Source: Pyropia yezoensis | Taxonomy: Eukaryota; Rhodophyta; Bangiophyceae; Bangiales; Bangiaceae | Reading direction: 5' to 3' | NCBI GenBank assembly: GCA_009829735.1 | Contig: CM020618.1 | Coordinates: 2,726,882-2,790,881 of the forward strand | Length of the DNA: 64,000 bases | Part shown: positions 8,909 to 19,606 of the stretch, one piece after another | Numbering within the stretch: the stretch's first letter is position 1 | Layout of the letters: each line of letters starts with the position of its first letter | Translations under genes and position numbers: made by a program | Notes under the pieces: generated by a model | Databases searched by the model: none | What the model was told of the DNA's origin: nothing | What the model saw: only the letters and a program-made list of their open reading frames with translations

Positions 8909-10758
8909 CCACCCTCGCGGCGTGAACGTACTTTGTTCGTAGCCGACTTCTTACTCGCTTTCCTAACAAGTTGTTGGATGCGTTTACTCAACTTGGGGCA
9001 ATCATATGCCCAGTGTCCATCGGAGTTGCAGTTCCAACACCGATTGTCAGTTCCCGGAGAGGTCTTCCCGACTGGGGAAGACGAAGGGATACCCTGAGAA
9101 GTTCCCACGGCAGCTACCACCCTTTCCTTGCGGATTCGGCGTGCCTCTCTCAGCTCTCTGGCCTGGCGCGCCTCCTCGCGTTCCTTGTCCAACTCGGCCT
9201 GACGCTTCTGGCGTTGTTCCTCCCGCAACTTGCGGTAGGCCTCCCCTCTGCGGTAAGCGAACCTAGCCAACTCAGCCAGGGTCGCCCGGGCAGTGTCATG
9301 CTCCCGGGTCTCCATACGGACTGACCAATAGATTCCCTGCACGAACCGACTCTTCACCACAGCTTGTGGATGAAGAAACCCACAAAGATTGTTGAGCTTA
9401 CGAACTCGCTCCGCAAAGGACAACTCGTCCTCCGCCTCTTCCTGGTGAGCTTGGGTAAAATCCTCAACTTGAGAAGCCAACGCTGCTTCATCCACCATGG
9501 CTCTCAACAACCAGTTGAGGAGCTCCAAATAGGACGTCACCTCACCAGCGCCACCACTTGAGGAACTGGGCATGACGGACATAAGTTCTGTCCGCAGGTC
9601 GCCCTTCGTAAACTCCTGTAGCATATAGAAAGCCATGCCTTCACTTATGGCATTGTCGTCACAGGCTTTTGTGAAGCGTTGTAGAAACTCAAAGACACGG
9701 AGGGGGGGGGTTCCATCCCACTCCGCTTTGTGCCCAAAAGAATGAAGTGCATTCTTCTTGGCACGGCCCATGGCTCGGGCCTGGACAGGACCATACGCCA
9801 CCGACGTGTTGTGGAGGGCGTAGGTCTCACAGTCAAAGATCCTCTGGTAGACCGGGTTGGCTACCTGGATCTTGGGCGGCACCTCACGTTGAGGGAACAG
9901 CCGCTGTGGCACTGGGGTAAGTTGACCCTCAGTGCCTGTAGTCTGTCGCGGCGAGCTTGGTGTAACCGCCGGCGTTTCCGAGGGGATCTCCCCCGTGAAG
10001 GGCGTACGCCCCACCGAGAGTGGTGTGGCTCCCTCGTTGGGAGTCACAGGGGTTGCCCCCTGTTCGGGGCCACCCGAGACAGGCGTGAGGAGGGATTCCC
10101 CCTGCGCCTGCGGGCTCGAAAGCCCCAATCCGGTCTGGACATTAAGGCCATCTGGCAAACTCGCCACAATCTGATTCAGAATAGTATTCGTCATCGTGAC
10201 CACCAGGTCCGGCAAAGTCTGCCGCAACACATTGGTCGCCTCCCGACGGACAGTTTCCGCGAGGAGTGGATTGTCGGCTCCAGTTGAGTCTCGGTCCGCC
10301 TCCGGGAGTCCACTTGAGGGGTAACGGCGTTCCTCAGGGGTCTCAACCGGGGGCATGGGCGCGAGCCCATCGCCGACCAACGGAGGTCCACCGTCCTCCG
10401 AAAGCCTAGTTGGCGACGACTCCAAGCCAAAGTTGGCTCCAACTCGAGTGGAACCCGCGGGGACAGTCCTCTCACCTTGGGACGTTCCCGTTGAGTGTAC
10501 CACACGGTGGCCAGACTTCGGCCCACCCACATCAGAAGTGTCACCCGAGTGAGCTCCCGACTGAGTCGGGGTGGCCTGTTGCTCGCCGGCACTTCCAGTC
10601 CTGCTGGCTTGAGGTACCTCTAGTCCCTCTGCGACCCCAGGTAAACCTACCTGTGTCTCACCAGTATTCGAAGGCACTGAAATACGTGCGTCACCCGTGT
10701 ACTCCCCAGACGACGGGGGGTCCGAGCTAGCCATGCTGGCTAACGATCCGTATGACAC
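8909..10758 (-). pseudogene. gag: Gag of E2, truncated by insertion of E1
   Basis: This is a close paralogue of the E1 gag, with an open frame from the ATG at 10758 through the CCHC knuckle (CWNCNSDGHWAYDC). It ends where the E1 LTR begins (8908), at a point equivalent to about 6497 in the E1 gag. The remaining C-terminal residues and the E2 pol must lie to the left of the window, beyond E1. It lacks the TGA found in the E1 gag, so it shows the undamaged N-terminus (MSYGSLASMASSDPP). Confidence 0.9.
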
Positions 10759-10834
10759 GGTCCAAGTCCACCGTTCCTCTGAGACAGAGGGCCCCCTCCA
10801 CCCGGGTACACCCGGAGGTAAAGTGTGCCTCTGT

Positions 10835-10851
10835 CCCCTGCTGCTCCACCA
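10835..10851 (-). promoter_or_regulatory. Primer-binding site of E2
   Basis: TGGTGGAGCAGCAGGGG on the minus strand, two bases inside the LTR, identical to the E1 and E5 sites. Confidence 0.75.
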
Positions 10852-10853
10852 AA

Positions 10854-11322
10854 AGTGTCAAAAACCACTCGCACACACGGCACTCAAGTTGGGGCGGTGT
10901 ACAAGGGCTGCCTCCCGTGTCGGGGGAACCGGAAGAAGTGCAAGTCGCACACACTCTATCCCTGTTGTGGGGCAATCCCCCCACTGACAAACAAGAAGAT
11001 GGTGTGTGGTCCAACAGTTTCTTGGTCGGGACGGGGACGCAGGGCCAAGCCCCGCTGTCCCTCCCCTTATCCCCCCAGGGTCCCCTCAGAATCTCGCCAC
11101 TCAGAATCTCCCACCCCAGCACCTGCCCACCGGGCCACACGAAAATTCAAGACGATAAATGCAGAAAACCCTCAAATCCAAGTTGGATTTACTACTAAGC
11201 TAACTATCCCAAACTTAGGGAATACGGACCCAAATGCAGGGGGAGGAACGGGTCAGGCTACCGGCCTGCCGCCCCTTGCATGGCACGTGTTGCCCCCCAA
11301 CCTGGGGGTCAATACTGCCACA
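10854..11322 (-). repeat. LTR (5' LTR of E2), 469 bp
   Basis: It is homologous to the LTR at 8440-8908 along its full length but visibly more diverged from it than the E4 LTR is. The inner terminus has decayed from TGTGGC to AGTGTC; the outer end, TGCCACA, is intact. The extra divergence fits E2 being older than E1, which inserted into it. Confidence 0.85.
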
Positions 11323-12339
11323 GATACGGTGTACCGTCTCTTTGATAGTCCCGAGGGTGACATCCGAGAGAGAATTATATATCTCTAAAAGCGCCGTGAG
11401 CTTAGCTCGTATGCCTTCTGGCACCGTCCCCAGGTCTTTGCCTGGGGCGAGGGAGGATTCTTTCGGAGCCGGTCTCGGCTCCGGATCCTTCAACTCCTGG
11501 GTGGAAGCCTCTTGGCTGACGCCATCAAACACAGTAATGTGTCCTATGGCCATGCCGGCACGTAAGTGTACCGGCCGCATAGTTGGATTCATAACCTGTA
11601 CCGTAGTAGGCTGGCCAGGCTTAGGCGTGGCGGGCCCCTCGGCCAGTTGCGCTCCATGAATGGAGTGCAATGTGCTCTTGCCACGGATGTACCCGTGGCC
11701 TTGAAAATGGCCACGCACTTGAACGTGCGCAATCGTGCCCGGACGCATAAGCGTCTTGTGGGTAAGGACCAGGCGGGCGCTCCCCCCCCGGGGAGACGCA
11801 CACACCGCCTCCCTGTTCGGCTTGCGGCGGGGGTTCTTCTGAACCCCCCGCAGGATGGGGACGGTCTCCCCCGATAAGAGGGTGACCGTCTGGTCCTCCG
11901 AGTTAATACTCTTAGTTTCGTGGTCCACGAATGTGTTCCCCAGGATAACAGGGACGCACATATTCGGAACCACGCCAAAGGATATGTATGAGACTTGTTT
12001 TCCCACACAGACCCCCAGGGTGACGCTTCCCACTATGGGGAGCCATCCCCCGTTCACATCATAAAACCTTAAAGTTTCCAGGTCTCTCAGGGGTTCCATA
12101 GGGAACCCCCGAGGTAAGGCCTGCTTCCGGACGAGCGAAGGGCCACTCCCGGTATCGAGGCTGGCCCTCGTCGCCCATTCATATCCCTTAGTAATAAAAA
12201 GCCTTACGGCTAATTGATAAGCCGTGGGTGGTGACACTAAAGCCACCATCCGAGCTGCTTGTTTAGCTTCGTCCTTCCCTTTAGGGCGGATCATCTTACC
12301 CTTCACCCCACGAGGCCGGGGTAAGATGCGTTTCAACAC
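11323..12339 (-). pseudogene. pol: Pol fragment of element E3 (protease region), cut by E2
   Basis: The frame from 12339 encodes the N-terminal part of a Ty3/gypsy Pol, with a retropepsin motif LDTGSGPSL at residues 61-69 and the following beta-strand region ending in VPILRG. It stops at the E2 LTR just after ETVHRI, where gypsy Pol proteins enter reverse transcriptase. RT, RNase H and integrase are therefore displaced beyond the left edge of the window. The protein is clearly related to, but much diverged from, the E1 and E5 Pol. Confidence 0.8.
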
Positions 12340-12386
12340 GACATCCTCTTCCCTGGAGGAGGAATAATCCTCATCAGGCCTCCCCC

Positions 12387-14191
12387 TTAATCGTTTTTTG
12401 AGGAGGGGGTATCCTCAGATGAAGAGTCCTCTGACTCTTCGGTATTCCCCTGGGGGCTAGGCCCCCTTTTAGGAGCGCCAGAAGGCCCCTTCTCAGTGAC
12501 AACCGCTACGGGCTGCGTCGTCCCCGCCGTACCCCGCGGGGTACGGCCCTCAACCCGTGCGCGCTCCTTAAGGGCTTTCTCAACCTTTGCCCGCTTCTCG
12601 ACACTAAGGTCGGGACAGTGGCGCGTAAAATGCTCGTGGCTATTACAAGCCAAGCAGGGGTAGCGATTTAAACGCTCCCTCCCCGCATCAGTGCCAACTT
12701 TGGCCTTCCCCCCGTACAACGAAGGTACGGAGGAACCGCTGGGGGTAGTAGCCACCCCCGCTGCAATGCCTTTAGAGGCATTGCGCCGAGCCCGACGCTC
12801 CGTGGCGTCTGCGGACCATTGGGCCCGCAGCTCTTCATTGCTCCGGCGACGTATGTCGCCTTTGCGTTGAGCATAGCGTACCAACGCCTCTATGGGCGTG
12901 CCTGGTGTATTGAATTCACGGACATCAGTCCGTACCTTCCACCAGACCCCTTGCATACAGCGGCCCTTAAGTTGGCTCGCAGTATGAATATACCCGCAGA
13001 GCGCTTTTGCGTCGCGGACGCGCCGGTAAAAGGCGGTCTCGGTTTCATACTCCTCTTGGGCAACGTTATTAAACGCTGCCTTTTGGGATGATATTATTTC
13101 CTCATCCGCACAACTGCGGAGGAGCCAGTTAACCAGCTCCAGATACGAAGTGACCTCTCCCGCTCGTCCCCCCGCCTTAGAGGGGATAAGGGATAGAGGA
13201 GCTCCTTCTTGAGTTCCCCTTTGGTAAACTCCGGAAGGAGGTACATAGCCCGACCTTCTGAGAGGTCGTTGTCATCGCTAGCCTTACGGAAGCGATTTAG
13301 GAATTCAAACACCCCTAGAGGGGGGGTCACGTCCCAGAGGGCGTCACGCCCAAACGTGAGGGATATCTCTTTGTGCTTCTGGCCTAAGCCGTGCGCCATC
13401 TCTTCATCATAGCGTACGCTCTTGTTGGCGAGTCCATAAGACTCGCAATCCAGGATACCTTGAAAGGTATCATCATCGGGTATTATCTTGAGCGGGATAT
13501 CCCGCTCCGGTTCCCCGTTACGTCCGGGGGATAGCACACGGGCCACCCGGCGGTGGGTCGAAGCGCTTAAGCGCCTCGCCCCACGTCTCTCAGGATCGAC
13601 GTCACTTGCCTCTGAAGAGGAAGATGTCTGCGAACAACCGTGGGGTCGGCGGCGAGTCCGCCGACCAGATCGACAGATTGCGCCCTCGACCTTCTCGAGT
13701 CGAGCAGAAATTGGTGAGACCACCTCAGTCAACATCTGGCGGAAAGCCGCCAGAGGAACAGCTCCCACAGCCGTGGAGGACGACACCCCCACAGCGGTTA
13801 CGCCCCCCAAAGGGGCGCCTCTAAAATTATCCGTAGCCATACGGTCCTGGGTGGGCGATGCAAACGTACCCCCACCCGTGGGTGAGGCCCAGGCCCCCCA
13901 CTCACGGGAGGTAAAGGTAGAGCGGTCGCCGAAGCCGTGGGCTGCCTCCCCATCAGGGGTCGCGCCTGGAGCGGCTTGTGCCAGGCCGGGAGCCTCACCG
14001 GCGCCTGGCACTCCACCCGGAGGCAGGTCCAAACGGGACAAACTCGTGCGTTCCCGCTGAGCGGCCGACTCAACACCAGGGTCGGTCCGTGAGGCGCCAC
14101 CGGCAACTTCGCCGGTGCCTGCTGTCACGTTTGACGTTTGCACAAGTGTAGGACATCCTCCTTGAGGAGGAGCAGAAGTATCAGACTGCAT
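12387..14191 (-). pseudogene. gag: Gag of E3, with one frameshift
   Basis: The frame runs from an ATG at 14191 to about 13200, covering an N-terminal Gly/Ala/Pro-rich region and the Gag core (VFEFLNRFRKASDDNDLSEG). The reading then continues in another frame through the conserved TSYLELVNWLLR block and on to 12387, with a CCHC knuckle (CLACNSHEHFTRHC). One single-base frameshift near 13200-13210 explains the split. The stop lies 47 bases before the pol ATG, unlike the ATGA overlap in E1. Confidence 0.75.
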
Positions 14192-14509
14192 CTCGACCTA
14201 CCTGTAAAGGCAAGAAAGAAAAGCTACCAAGGGTCGCAACCCAACCACAGAGCACACGACCAAGAAACCACCCAACTGGGCGTAAGCCCACACCAACGGG
14301 GTACCTTATCCTCCAGAAGGAGATGGTGGGGAACCCGGGGTATAAACCCTGGAGTCAGAACCGCCGGAACGTAGAGCTCGACGCGAAGGTGGAAGCGTCC
14401 GGGACGGGGAACACGAGGATAACGCAAGGTTGATTTTTTGTGACGGGGAAGCAACGGGCACAGCCCCACGCGCAGATGTCCCTCTTTGGCCCGCCGGTCC
14501 AGGGCCCGC

Positions 14510-14904
14510 TGTGGGACCTCGGAGTGCGGGCCAACACTCCCTATACTAAACACCCAATCAAAGCACTCAGAACCCTCCAACACATCTCTCCACGCGAAAC
14601 ACGCTCAGTGGAGGGATCTCACTGAATCTCGGCCAGATTGGGGCGAAAGCAGCCCGCCCTACGTAACTTCCCTTCACTGGCCAGAATGCCAATTCTAATT
14701 GGGCGGGCGTAATCGCTCTACCCGATATGATCTTATCTCCCCCCCCCATTCATGGGGGGATCCAGCGAGGATGACGTGGCGTGCCCCTCCCGAGGGAGGA
14801 GCGACCCCCTCCTGCCCCCGATTGGTCAGGGGCAGAGGTCGCCACGATCCGCCTCCCCCTGAAGGGGGATGCCCCTAGTCCGAGGGGTGCGGTAAACCCC
14901 CACA
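14510..14904 (-). repeat. Candidate 5' LTR of E3
   Basis: The segment is bounded by TGTGGG (14510) and CCCACA (ends 14904), upstream of gag on the minus strand. A TGG-starting candidate primer site lies a few bases inside it. No second copy is in the window, so the boundaries rest only on terminal motifs and on the resumption of the helicase frame. Confidence 0.35.
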
Positions 14905-15375
14905 ATACTCACCAGTAACATGTACTTGGCACTCGGCCTTTACCACGGCAGCATCGGGCATGTGTCATCGTACAAGTGCGATGCGACTACCATTGTGCGC
15001 TTTGACCAGCATGCGCTACCATCGGGTGTGGGGCGCGGCCTGCACGGGGTGCATGACGCTGGTGAGGACTGGCTGGAGGTGGAGTGCCCCCCCATCGCTT
15101 TTGAGGCACGCATCATGGCGTTCGCGGGGGCGGTCGCCGTGCGCCGTCAGGTGCCTTTTGCTTTGGGATGGGGCATCACTGTCCACCGTTCGCAGAGCCT
15201 CTCTCTATCTGAGGTGGTCCTGGACATCGCCCAGGCCTTCGGGCCTGGCATGGTCAACGCGGCTATCAGCCGAGTTTGCGACCGGAAGCGCATGTATGTC
15301 AAGTCTTTTACGGGCAGTCGCCTGTTCGCTGATCCAGCTGCTGTGGCCTTCTATAGGGGGGGCGTCCGACTTTAA
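14905..15375 (+). pseudogene. Pif1-like helicase C-terminal fragment
   Basis: The encoded segment matches the C-terminal part of Pif1/RecD2-type helicases: a GLYHGSIG block (the usual GLxNGxxG), FALGWGITVHRSQSLSLSEVVLD (motifs V-VI region, with the usual HKSQG changed to HRSQS) and AISRV (usually ALSRV). The Walker motifs are absent because the frame starts abruptly at the E3 boundary. Either E3 inserted into the gene or only a fragment was ever here. Pif1 helicases are both host genes and parts of Helitron-type transposons; without the N-terminal half I cannot tell which. The first ATG is at 14920, but it is probably not a true start. Confidence 0.7.
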
Positions 15376-15537
15376 AAGGCGCATGCACACTGCACTTCTT
15401 TCTTTCTTTCTTACGCTTCTCGAAGAGACGTAACGTGTAGAGACCGAGACTATTGCTGGGGTTCTGCAGCAAGCTTGATGAGCGCGATGGCAACTCGGCT
15501 ACAAACGCATACACGGGTGTCACCAAACGAGCAAAAG

Positions 15538-18522
15538 CTACATCATCGCACCATCTTCTCGCTTCTCGGCGCTACCAGGCACGCTATTCACTGCCAAAGG
15601 TGTGCCCCTCTCCTTCCCAGATAGGATATTAAGAGCCAGGCCGTCAACTGCTGGCAATCTCGGACAAGTAGGTGCAGGTAAGTGATCGCGATGCTCGTCA
15701 TCAGGGTGCCGCACGGCGCATAGGGCAGCAAAGCCCGTCCGCATGGCAGCAATGCTTGCCGCCACGCTCTGCCGACTTCGCTCTCGCTCTTGCGCCGTCG
15801 GAAAGGGCGCCGCTGCTGATGGAGCAGGAGATGATTTATCAGCTGTTGCCGGGTGGGAGTCCAGCACGTAGTCGCTCAAAGACAAGTCGTTGCTGCGAGT
15901 AGGGGACAGGAGAAGCGGCTGCACAAACGATGGTAGGTCCGAGGGACAGCCCAGAAACGTCCCACTCAAATGGCCGCTCGGCGCTGCGGCGTCCTTTGCA
16001 CTTGCAGAAGCCCTGCCACAGTACGCCAGGGAGTCGACACCACCCGCATCAGCAGCAGCCGCGTCATTTGGTCCAGCGGTTCCTGCCCGGCCAAGTCCAA
16101 CAGCGGCCAAGAGAGGTCTGGATCGTGCACCGGCGCTAGTACGGCCTCCTGGGCCACGGCGGGGAGCAGCTGACCGGGGGGCCAGCGCCCTTGATCGAGG
16201 GGTAGCCTCATTATCTGGCGCATTCTGGGACGGGCGTCGCTTGGGGAGGAGGTGCGCAAACGTGTCGAAGTCCGACCGAGGACCGCTGGGATGACTGCCG
16301 GGATGATCGCCAGGATGAGCGGCGGGTAGACCACTGTTCCCCGTTCGACGACGCTTCACAGGTGCGTCGGGTCCAACAGGCGGAGTGGAAGGTACATGCA
16401 AGTCTGAAGACGGCGGTGGTAGAGGCGCGACGGTAACATCGGCATCATCGGCAATATCTTCTGCTGATACGACAGCTGCACCAACAGGACGAGAGAGGCG
16501 GCGCATCGCCAGTCTATGAGCGCAAGTGGCGACAGCGTCAGACTCCTTCTCCCCAGCCAGCAACACGTCCATCTCTGCGTACCGACGCTCACGCTCAGCT
16601 GCCTGCGAAGGAGTGGATTCCTGCGCGGAGACATCCAAGCCGTCCGCAACTTCGTCAAGCTCCCCCGCGTCGTCCTCGTCTTCAGCGAGCCTCACTTCAC
16701 TTCTCACAGGAAGCGACAGATCGCCAGGTTGCGTCTCCCCAAGAGCCCCCAGCTCCGCTGTCTCGAAGTCATGGCACGTTTCGACTACAATCGGACAGTC
16801 CTTCTTCGCTGGAGCACGACCCACGGTTGCCAGCTCCGTCAGCACGTCGAAAAATCGGTCTTCTTTGGACGCTACTAGCAGCAGGGTTGCAACAGAGAGC
16901 GGCAGCGAGGAGCGCACGCTGGGTCCGATGCGCGTCACTGACACAACGGGAGGAAGCCCACCCAGAATGGAAGACCTGACAGGCAGCCGCTTAATAGTCT
17001 CGTTGACGCACGCCATGTCGACCTCCAAAGCCCACCGACTGACACGGCCGATGCGAGTAGGGTGCGACATGAAGCCGACAGTCCCAGGAACGGGAAAAGG
17101 AGCCAACTCACCAACAGGAGCCCGCCAAATAGGCCACCACCGATACAGGTGAGTACGCACTTTGGTCCAGGCCAGCTCCGTGCTTATCTCCACCTCCCCA
17201 GGTAGACAGTTGTCGGCCTCACCGCCATGCAGACGATTGAAGCAAAGAAGGGTGTCACGAAGGAGGGTGTACAATACTTCCCGCGCATCCGACCTGTCCA
17301 TGAGGCCATTCAGAACGGCCAGGATGCACTTGACGGCAGCCGGAGAAGGCACGATGACCGGCTTGGTAGTGAGAACGACCTTGGTCTGTGGCTCATCCAC
17401 TGCGACGACAGCGAGAGCTTGGCCGTCGGATAACCTTGCATCAGCAGTCGCGGGCGCGCCCATGGTCGCAAGCCCCGCTTCCAAGGGATCATCTCCCGGT
17501 GGTCCTTGCCGCCTCACTACAACAATACCACCGTCTTGCAGATATGACCCGTCGGCGGCTGCAGCAGCGGGCTCGTGCTCGTCGTGAGGATGCTTCGCCG
17601 CGTCACCTCCATCGCCTGAGACACCCGCATCTGTCGCTTCAGCACTGCTCAATGCACCAGGGCGTGGTACAATCAATCCACCCGGCGGCAAGACGAGGTT
17701 GTCGTCAGCATCTGCATCCGCACCAGCACCAGCTTCGCTGCTGCCAACGCTAGCGCCCGTGAAATGCGGAGCCGGAGTGCCGAGGGCGCCCGCAGTTGGC
17801 GTAGTCGCCACACCTTTAAAAGGTGGGCGCGCCCCGGCCAGCCCACCTGTCCGCGGCGCAGTGATGCTGCCGAGAGGCACCACCTCGGGCGAAGTCGCCC
17901 CGGTCCTACTGCCGCCATTGCAAGTGCAAGGAAGGCGCTGGGTGCACAAGTGGAGTGCGTTTGCAGCGGTTACAAGATCCACCTCCTTATGACGATAGGC
18001 GTCAGCCAGCCCCATGTTGATGATGCGGCTTGCGTGCTGGTCATGGTCAGGGAAAAAGCCCAGGCGGTCAATGATCCGGATCCACCGGTGCCGGGGTGGC
18101 GCCGCTGCGTTGTCCGTCTCGGTCATACGGCTGACCGCAGCGTGGAGCGTCGCACCGACGGAGGCGAGATGGGAGTCCAGCTGCGTTGCGACCTCACAGA
18201 ATGTATGCAGGAGACGACCTAGGGTGTGTATCTTCGCTGTCTCGACCACGCCGAGGGCCTCGAAAAAACGTAGGTACTCAGCGCGGACCTTCGCCTTGCC
18301 GCTCCCAGATGCGCGATCCATAGTCTGTAGGAACACGAGCACAACAGACGGCGGCGAGATCGTTTGCAGGTGCAGCCAATAGAGATCGTGAACGACGTGG
18401 GTGAGATAATGAACGGGAAAGGCAATGGGCAGCAGCCGTGCGTGATCGCGGTGGTAAACGCGTGCGAAGAGCCCGGCGGCAACACGGCGTGAGTCGCATG
18501 CGACACATGTGCGGGATGCCAA
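15538..18522 (-). CDS. Unidentified large protein (about 930-990 residues)
   Basis: The open frame has mixed, protein-like composition, unlike the repetitive ORFs nearby. The first 200 residues look globular and helical (around AEYLRFFEALGVVETAKIHT), then come long Ala/Pro/Asp-rich linkers, a central ordered part (about 390-620) and a disordered C-terminal third. No known domain is recognisable. The frame has no ATG at its 5' end; the first in-frame ATG is at 18321 (927 residues), so either that is the start or an upstream exon is missing. It converges on the Pif1-like fragment with 162 bp between stops, so the two could belong to one mobile element, but there is no direct proof. Confidence 0.6.
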   Translation of the reverse strand: MASRTCVACDSRRVAAGLFARVYHRDHARLLPIAFPVHYLTHVVHDLYWLHLQTISPPSVVLVFLQTMDRASGSGKAKVRAEYLRFFEALGVVETAKIHTLGRLLHTFCEVATQLDSHLASVGATLHAAVSRMTETDNAAAPPRHRWIRIIDRLGFFPDHDQHASRIINMGLADAYRHKEVDLVTAANALHLCTQRLPCTCNGGSRTGATSPEVVPLGSITAPRTGGLAGARPPFKGVATTPTAGALGTPAPHFTGASVGSSEAGAGADADADDNLVLPPGGLIVPRPGALSSAEATDAGVSGDGGDAAKHPHDEHEPAAAAADGSYLQDGGIVVVRRQGPPGDDPLEAGLATMGAPATADARLSDGQALAVVAVDEPQTKVVLTTKPVIVPSPAAVKCILAVLNGLMDRSDAREVLYTLLRDTLLCFNRLHGGEADNCLPGEVEISTELAWTKVRTHLYRWWPIWRAPVGELAPFPVPGTVGFMSHPTRIGRVSRWALEVDMACVNETIKRLPVRSSILGGLPPVVSVTRIGPSVRSSLPLSVATLLLVASKEDRFFDVLTELATVGRAPAKKDCPIVVETCHDFETAELGALGETQPGDLSLPVRSEVRLAEDEDDAGELDEVADGLDVSAQESTPSQAAERERRYAEMDVLLAGEKESDAVATCAHRLAMRRLSRPVGAAVVSAEDIADDADVTVAPLPPPSSDLHVPSTPPVGPDAPVKRRRTGNSGLPAAHPGDHPGSHPSGPRSDFDTFAHLLPKRRPSQNAPDNEATPRSRALAPRSAAPRRGPGGRTSAGARSRPLLAAVGLGRAGTAGPNDAAAADAGGVDSLAYCGRASASAKDAAAPSGHLSGTFLGCPSDLPSFVQPLLLSPTRSNDLSLSDYVLDSHPATADKSSPAPSAAAPFPTAQERERSRQSVAASIAAMRTGFAALCAVRHPDDEHRDHLPAPTCPRLPAVDGLALNILSGKERGTPLAVNSVPGSAEKREDGAMM

Positions 18523-19202
18523 TATGCGCCATGTGCTCGATCACTCCTGCGACAGTTGCCCACTCGCACATCGAGAGACCCGCGAGGGACAAGGCACTTA
18601 CTCAAGAGAGGAGCTTCGAACGCCCGCGACAACACCGACAGTAGGCGCGGATTGAAGTGGCGGCCGCGAAATGGAGGCGCCGAAGCACGGTAGGTACCAT
18701 GGCGAGTGGTCACATGGAGCGTGCCACGGCAAAGTCCATGCGCCGTGAAGCGCGCACAGATCGAACCGGTCAGGCGCACGGTGCTGTTGCGGCACGCGTG
18801 ACAGGAGCGCAGACCGCGGAGTCTCCCGACACAGTCTCTCGATGTTGAAATCTTCACGGGCCAGAGTGCTGCACGCTAGCCGAAATCGTGGATAGCAAGG
18901 ATTCTGAGGCTCTCGCGAGGCACAGCCCCCCGCGCCCGTGCACGGACCCCCCCCGCCCCAGCCCGCGGGCGAGCGAAGCGAGCCCGCCGCGCCCCCCCCC
19001 CCCAGGTTTCCTCTTCCCATGTTCACTGGAATTCTAGTGAGACGCGTTCTGCGCAATTCCTGCCTCTCGATCTCAGGCGAGTCCGGGGCAGGAACAGTTG
19101 GGAAGCCTCAGCCGCCTTCGGTTCCGTTGTGGGTCGCCTCAGAAATCGGTCGGAAATCTCCGATCCCTCTGTGTGCACAACAGCAGACACCGATAAGAGG
19201 CT

Positions 19203-19355
19203 GCCATTGGTCACGGCAGAAAGATCTGAGGCACGCCATTGGTCAACCACTGTTGTACTCTTGTCTTTGAGCAGACCCCCAAAATTGGGACCACTGCAAT
19301 ACATACATAGATATGTACATACGTACTACATAGATACATATTTACGTAGTACACC
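19203..19355. promoter_or_regulatory. CCAAT cluster next to AT-rich island
   Basis: Three ATTGG (inverted CCAAT) motifs at 19206, 19238 and 19284 are followed by an AT-rich stretch with repeated ATACAT/GTAC units (19300-19352). A similar arrangement, sharing the 10-mer CATAGATACA, occurs at 30049-30215. It resembles a eukaryotic promoter, but no gene adjoins it that I can identify. Confidence 0.35.
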
Positions 19356-19575
19356 CCGCTTCGAGACAGGACGCCTACTCTCTTTGGCTTGGTGGCACGG
19401 CGTGGGTCGGATGGCGAGTCAAAAAAGAAGTCAAACCCTCCTTCCTGTAGGCCTAGGACATGGCTTTGGCTCCATTGGTGGCGATGCTCTGACGGCGGCG
19501 GGGCGCGGTGGGCAAGGCACTCCATAGGCCTGCGGGGTGTGGTGGAGGGGATAGGTGGTGGTTGGTATCTAGTGG

Positions 19576-19576
<1 letters not shown>

Positions 19577-19605
<29 letters not shown>
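19577..19605. repeat. Homopolymer, 29 G
   Basis: Uninterrupted run of 29 G on the plus strand. Confidence 0.9.

Positions 19606-19606
<1 letters not shown>

Larger units (their letters stand above)
8909..11322 (-). mobile_element. Ty3/gypsy element E2 (5' LTR and partial gag)
   Basis: This is the same family as E1. Only the 5' LTR, primer-binding site and most of gag lie in the window; the rest is displaced by E1. E2 itself interrupts the pol of E3 immediately after the LTR edge at 11322. The target bases next to the LTR are GATAC (11323-11327), which should recur at the distant end. Confidence 0.85.
11323..14904 (-). mobile_element. Ty3/gypsy element E3 (partial, host of E2)
   Basis: It comprises a candidate 5' LTR, a gag with one frameshift, and the first part of pol, all on the minus strand. 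It is the outermost layer of the three-level nest. The outer boundary is placed near 14904 because the Pif1-like frame resumes there and because the sequence up to it ends in CCCCACA. It is full of short perfect inverted repeats. Confidence 0.75.
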
